Shown: piece by piece, positions 62,670 to 64,000 of the stretch
Position numbering within the stretch: the first letter of the stretch is position 1
Layout: the number at the start of each line of letters is the position of its first letter
Origin: Seriola aureovittata
Lineage: Eukaryota > Chordata > Actinopteri > Carangiformes > Carangidae
Reading direction: 5' to 3'
Assembly (NCBI RefSeq): GCF_021018895.1
Contig: NC_079369.1
Coordinates: forward strand, 4,246,694 to 4,310,693
Length of the DNA stretch: 64,000 bases
The notes under the pieces: generated by a model
The model's database searches: none
What the model saw: the letters and a program-made list of their open reading frames with translations, nothing else
Told to the model about the DNA's origin: nothing
Program-made: the position numbers and the translations under genes

Positions 62670-63070
62670 CCCATCAGCACGGAGCACCTTCATCCCTAGC
62701 ACAGCACAATTTCATGCCAAGTAGCTTGGAACGTTAACTATTAACTCTGAGGCTACAATTAAAAGCATTTCATCAGATAGTGCTTCCTAACAGATTAAGC
62801 GCAGGCATACCACTGTTGACTATAACAGCTGGAAATAGCTTTAAGTTGGATGTTTATTGCGCCAAATTTGCAGCGCACACAGAGACCTGCTTCAGGTATG
62901 GAATCCCATCATTTGCAAAAGTACAATCATGCTGCATGGGCCTGTCTGAGTTCTGAATTTGACAGGAAGTATTTGCCCAATTTGTAAAGAGGAATTAAGC
63001 TTAATCTTGAGGCCAATATTTACTGCTTATCTTTAAATGTCACTTCCTGAGTGTCCACACGAAACAATTC
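62670..63070. promoter_or_regulatory. Candidate conserved non-coding element
   Basis: A repeat-free, balanced stretch with 'ggctacaattaaaagc' (about 62751), 'ttaactattaactctg' (about 62734), 'gaattaagcttaatcttg' (about 62992) and 'tgcgccaaatttgcagcgc' (62849-62876). The regulatory role is inferred from texture. Confidence 0.32.
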
Positions 63071-64000
63071 TCACCAGTATTTTCCATTATAATTATATAA
63101 TGAATGTGAAAGTGCCTCTCCTATTGCTGTTTTATGCTACTTTCATTATGTTGTTACAGATCTTGAGGACGATTTGGAGATTTTACTATTGTGCTTGACA
63201 CGTCATCATGAACTATGATTAGTAAAAAATTATGTGATTGATTAATATACAGTTTAGCCATGACAAAGCACCATGGCATGCACTAATTCACCAGCCTTTT
63301 CTTAAGATTCACTATTTGCATGTGGTTTGTACAGTTTACATGTACCTGTGTGGTAGGTACTCTGAGTATTTCATATATACATAAGCAGTGGGGAATGCCT
63401 GTTAAATAGCTAATATTCTGACAATGTTACACTGAATTTCTCACATCTTATTGCCACTGAAACTGACAGATTCCTGCTATCAATCATTAAAGCATGTGCA
63501 GCAATTGAGGTCCAGTTGTATAATTTACAAGGCAGCTCACAGATGTACAGTATACATAAATCAACAAGTAATGCAATCTGTGAGGAGTTTTTGCATCATT
63601 TAAAATGTTTGCATTTTCTATGGCAAAGCATGTCCTTGTTCTTCCACTGTTAATGTGACCATCCCTGATGCTTCCATATTTCCACCCTACTGAGGCAGCA
63701 GTCATGTTTGAGTATCAAGTGCTATTCATACAAATGTTAAAATCGATCGACATCCAACTGAAAATGAGTTGGCTTTAGTTTTTTTTTCTTTTGTATCACA
63801 GATGTAAAAATGGAAAAATGGAAAGACAAATTCTTCATTAACTGTGCACTGTCAACTTTTGTTTCAGTCTAATGTACTTTGTCTCCCTCAAGTGGCTCAA
63901 AGGATCCATAAACACAACATTATTAACAGTGCTGTGTGGATCTGATGACAAAGAATCTACAAATGTTAAACATATAAAAAAAAAATACTAGTACTACTAC
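63071..64000. other. Non-coding stretch to the window end
   Basis: AT-rich. A T run lies near 63778-63787 and an A run near 63977-63986. No gene or named repeat was seen. Confidence 0.45.

Noticed and set aside
1..64000. CRISPR arrays, bacterial operons, rRNA, endogenous retrovirus
   Set aside because: No regularly spaced repeats, no ribosome-binding-site-led long frames, no rRNA wording, and no LTR pair, gag or pol text was seen.

Overview
The window looks like a piece of a teleost fish chromosome, probably a percomorph, read from a gene desert or a very long intron. It is AT-rich by eye and full of stop codons in all six frames. It carries homopolymer and dinucleotide runs, Tc1/mariner transposon wrecks, L1/Tx1-type and CR1/L2/Rex-like LINE fragments, a tRNA-derived SINE and several dispersed sequences that I recognise as recurring in fish genomes. 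I found no exon of a host protein gene, no rRNA, no true tRNA, no CRISPR array and nothing bacterial or viral. The locus and species cannot be named from the sequence alone.

Layout. 1-5 kb: a Tc1 copy whose left end still follows a TA and starts CAGT, split by a LINE fragment, then a CpG-containing dispersed repeat (about 3.54-4.23 kb). 5-20 kb: mostly single-copy non-coding DNA, with a perfect 18-bp inverted repeat at 10.4 kb and two stretches (15.15-15.56 and 15.87-16.50 kb) whose texture resembles developmental enhancers, the second ending in two facing octamer sites. 20-34 kb: a widespread fish repeat at 20.85 kb, a perfect hairpin at 23.55 kb, an AAT/ATT cruciform-type microsatellite at 24.9 kb, dispersed repeats at 29.9-31.3 kb and a mariner/Tc1 transposase wreck at 33.1-33.45 kb. 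34-50 kb: many short unique stretches of possible regulatory DNA, a probable repeat with an unidentified coding-like scrap at 38.4-39.1 kb, a minus-strand tRNA-derived SINE at 45.7-45.9 kb, and GA and C/A runs near 48 kb. 50-56 kb: the main transposon cluster, with an L1/Tx1-clade LINE 3' end (51.05-52.69 kb) and a familiar fish repeat at 55.1-55.43 kb. 56-64 kb: further regulatory-looking DNA, a CpG-rich open stretch at 57.95-58.37 kb that I cannot identify, and a repeat at 61.0-61.67 kb.

No genes work together here in the operon sense. If the window has a host function, it is most likely as a set of distal regulatory elements for a gene outside it. That is an inference from base texture and homeodomain/POU-type motifs. 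Conservation could not be tested here.
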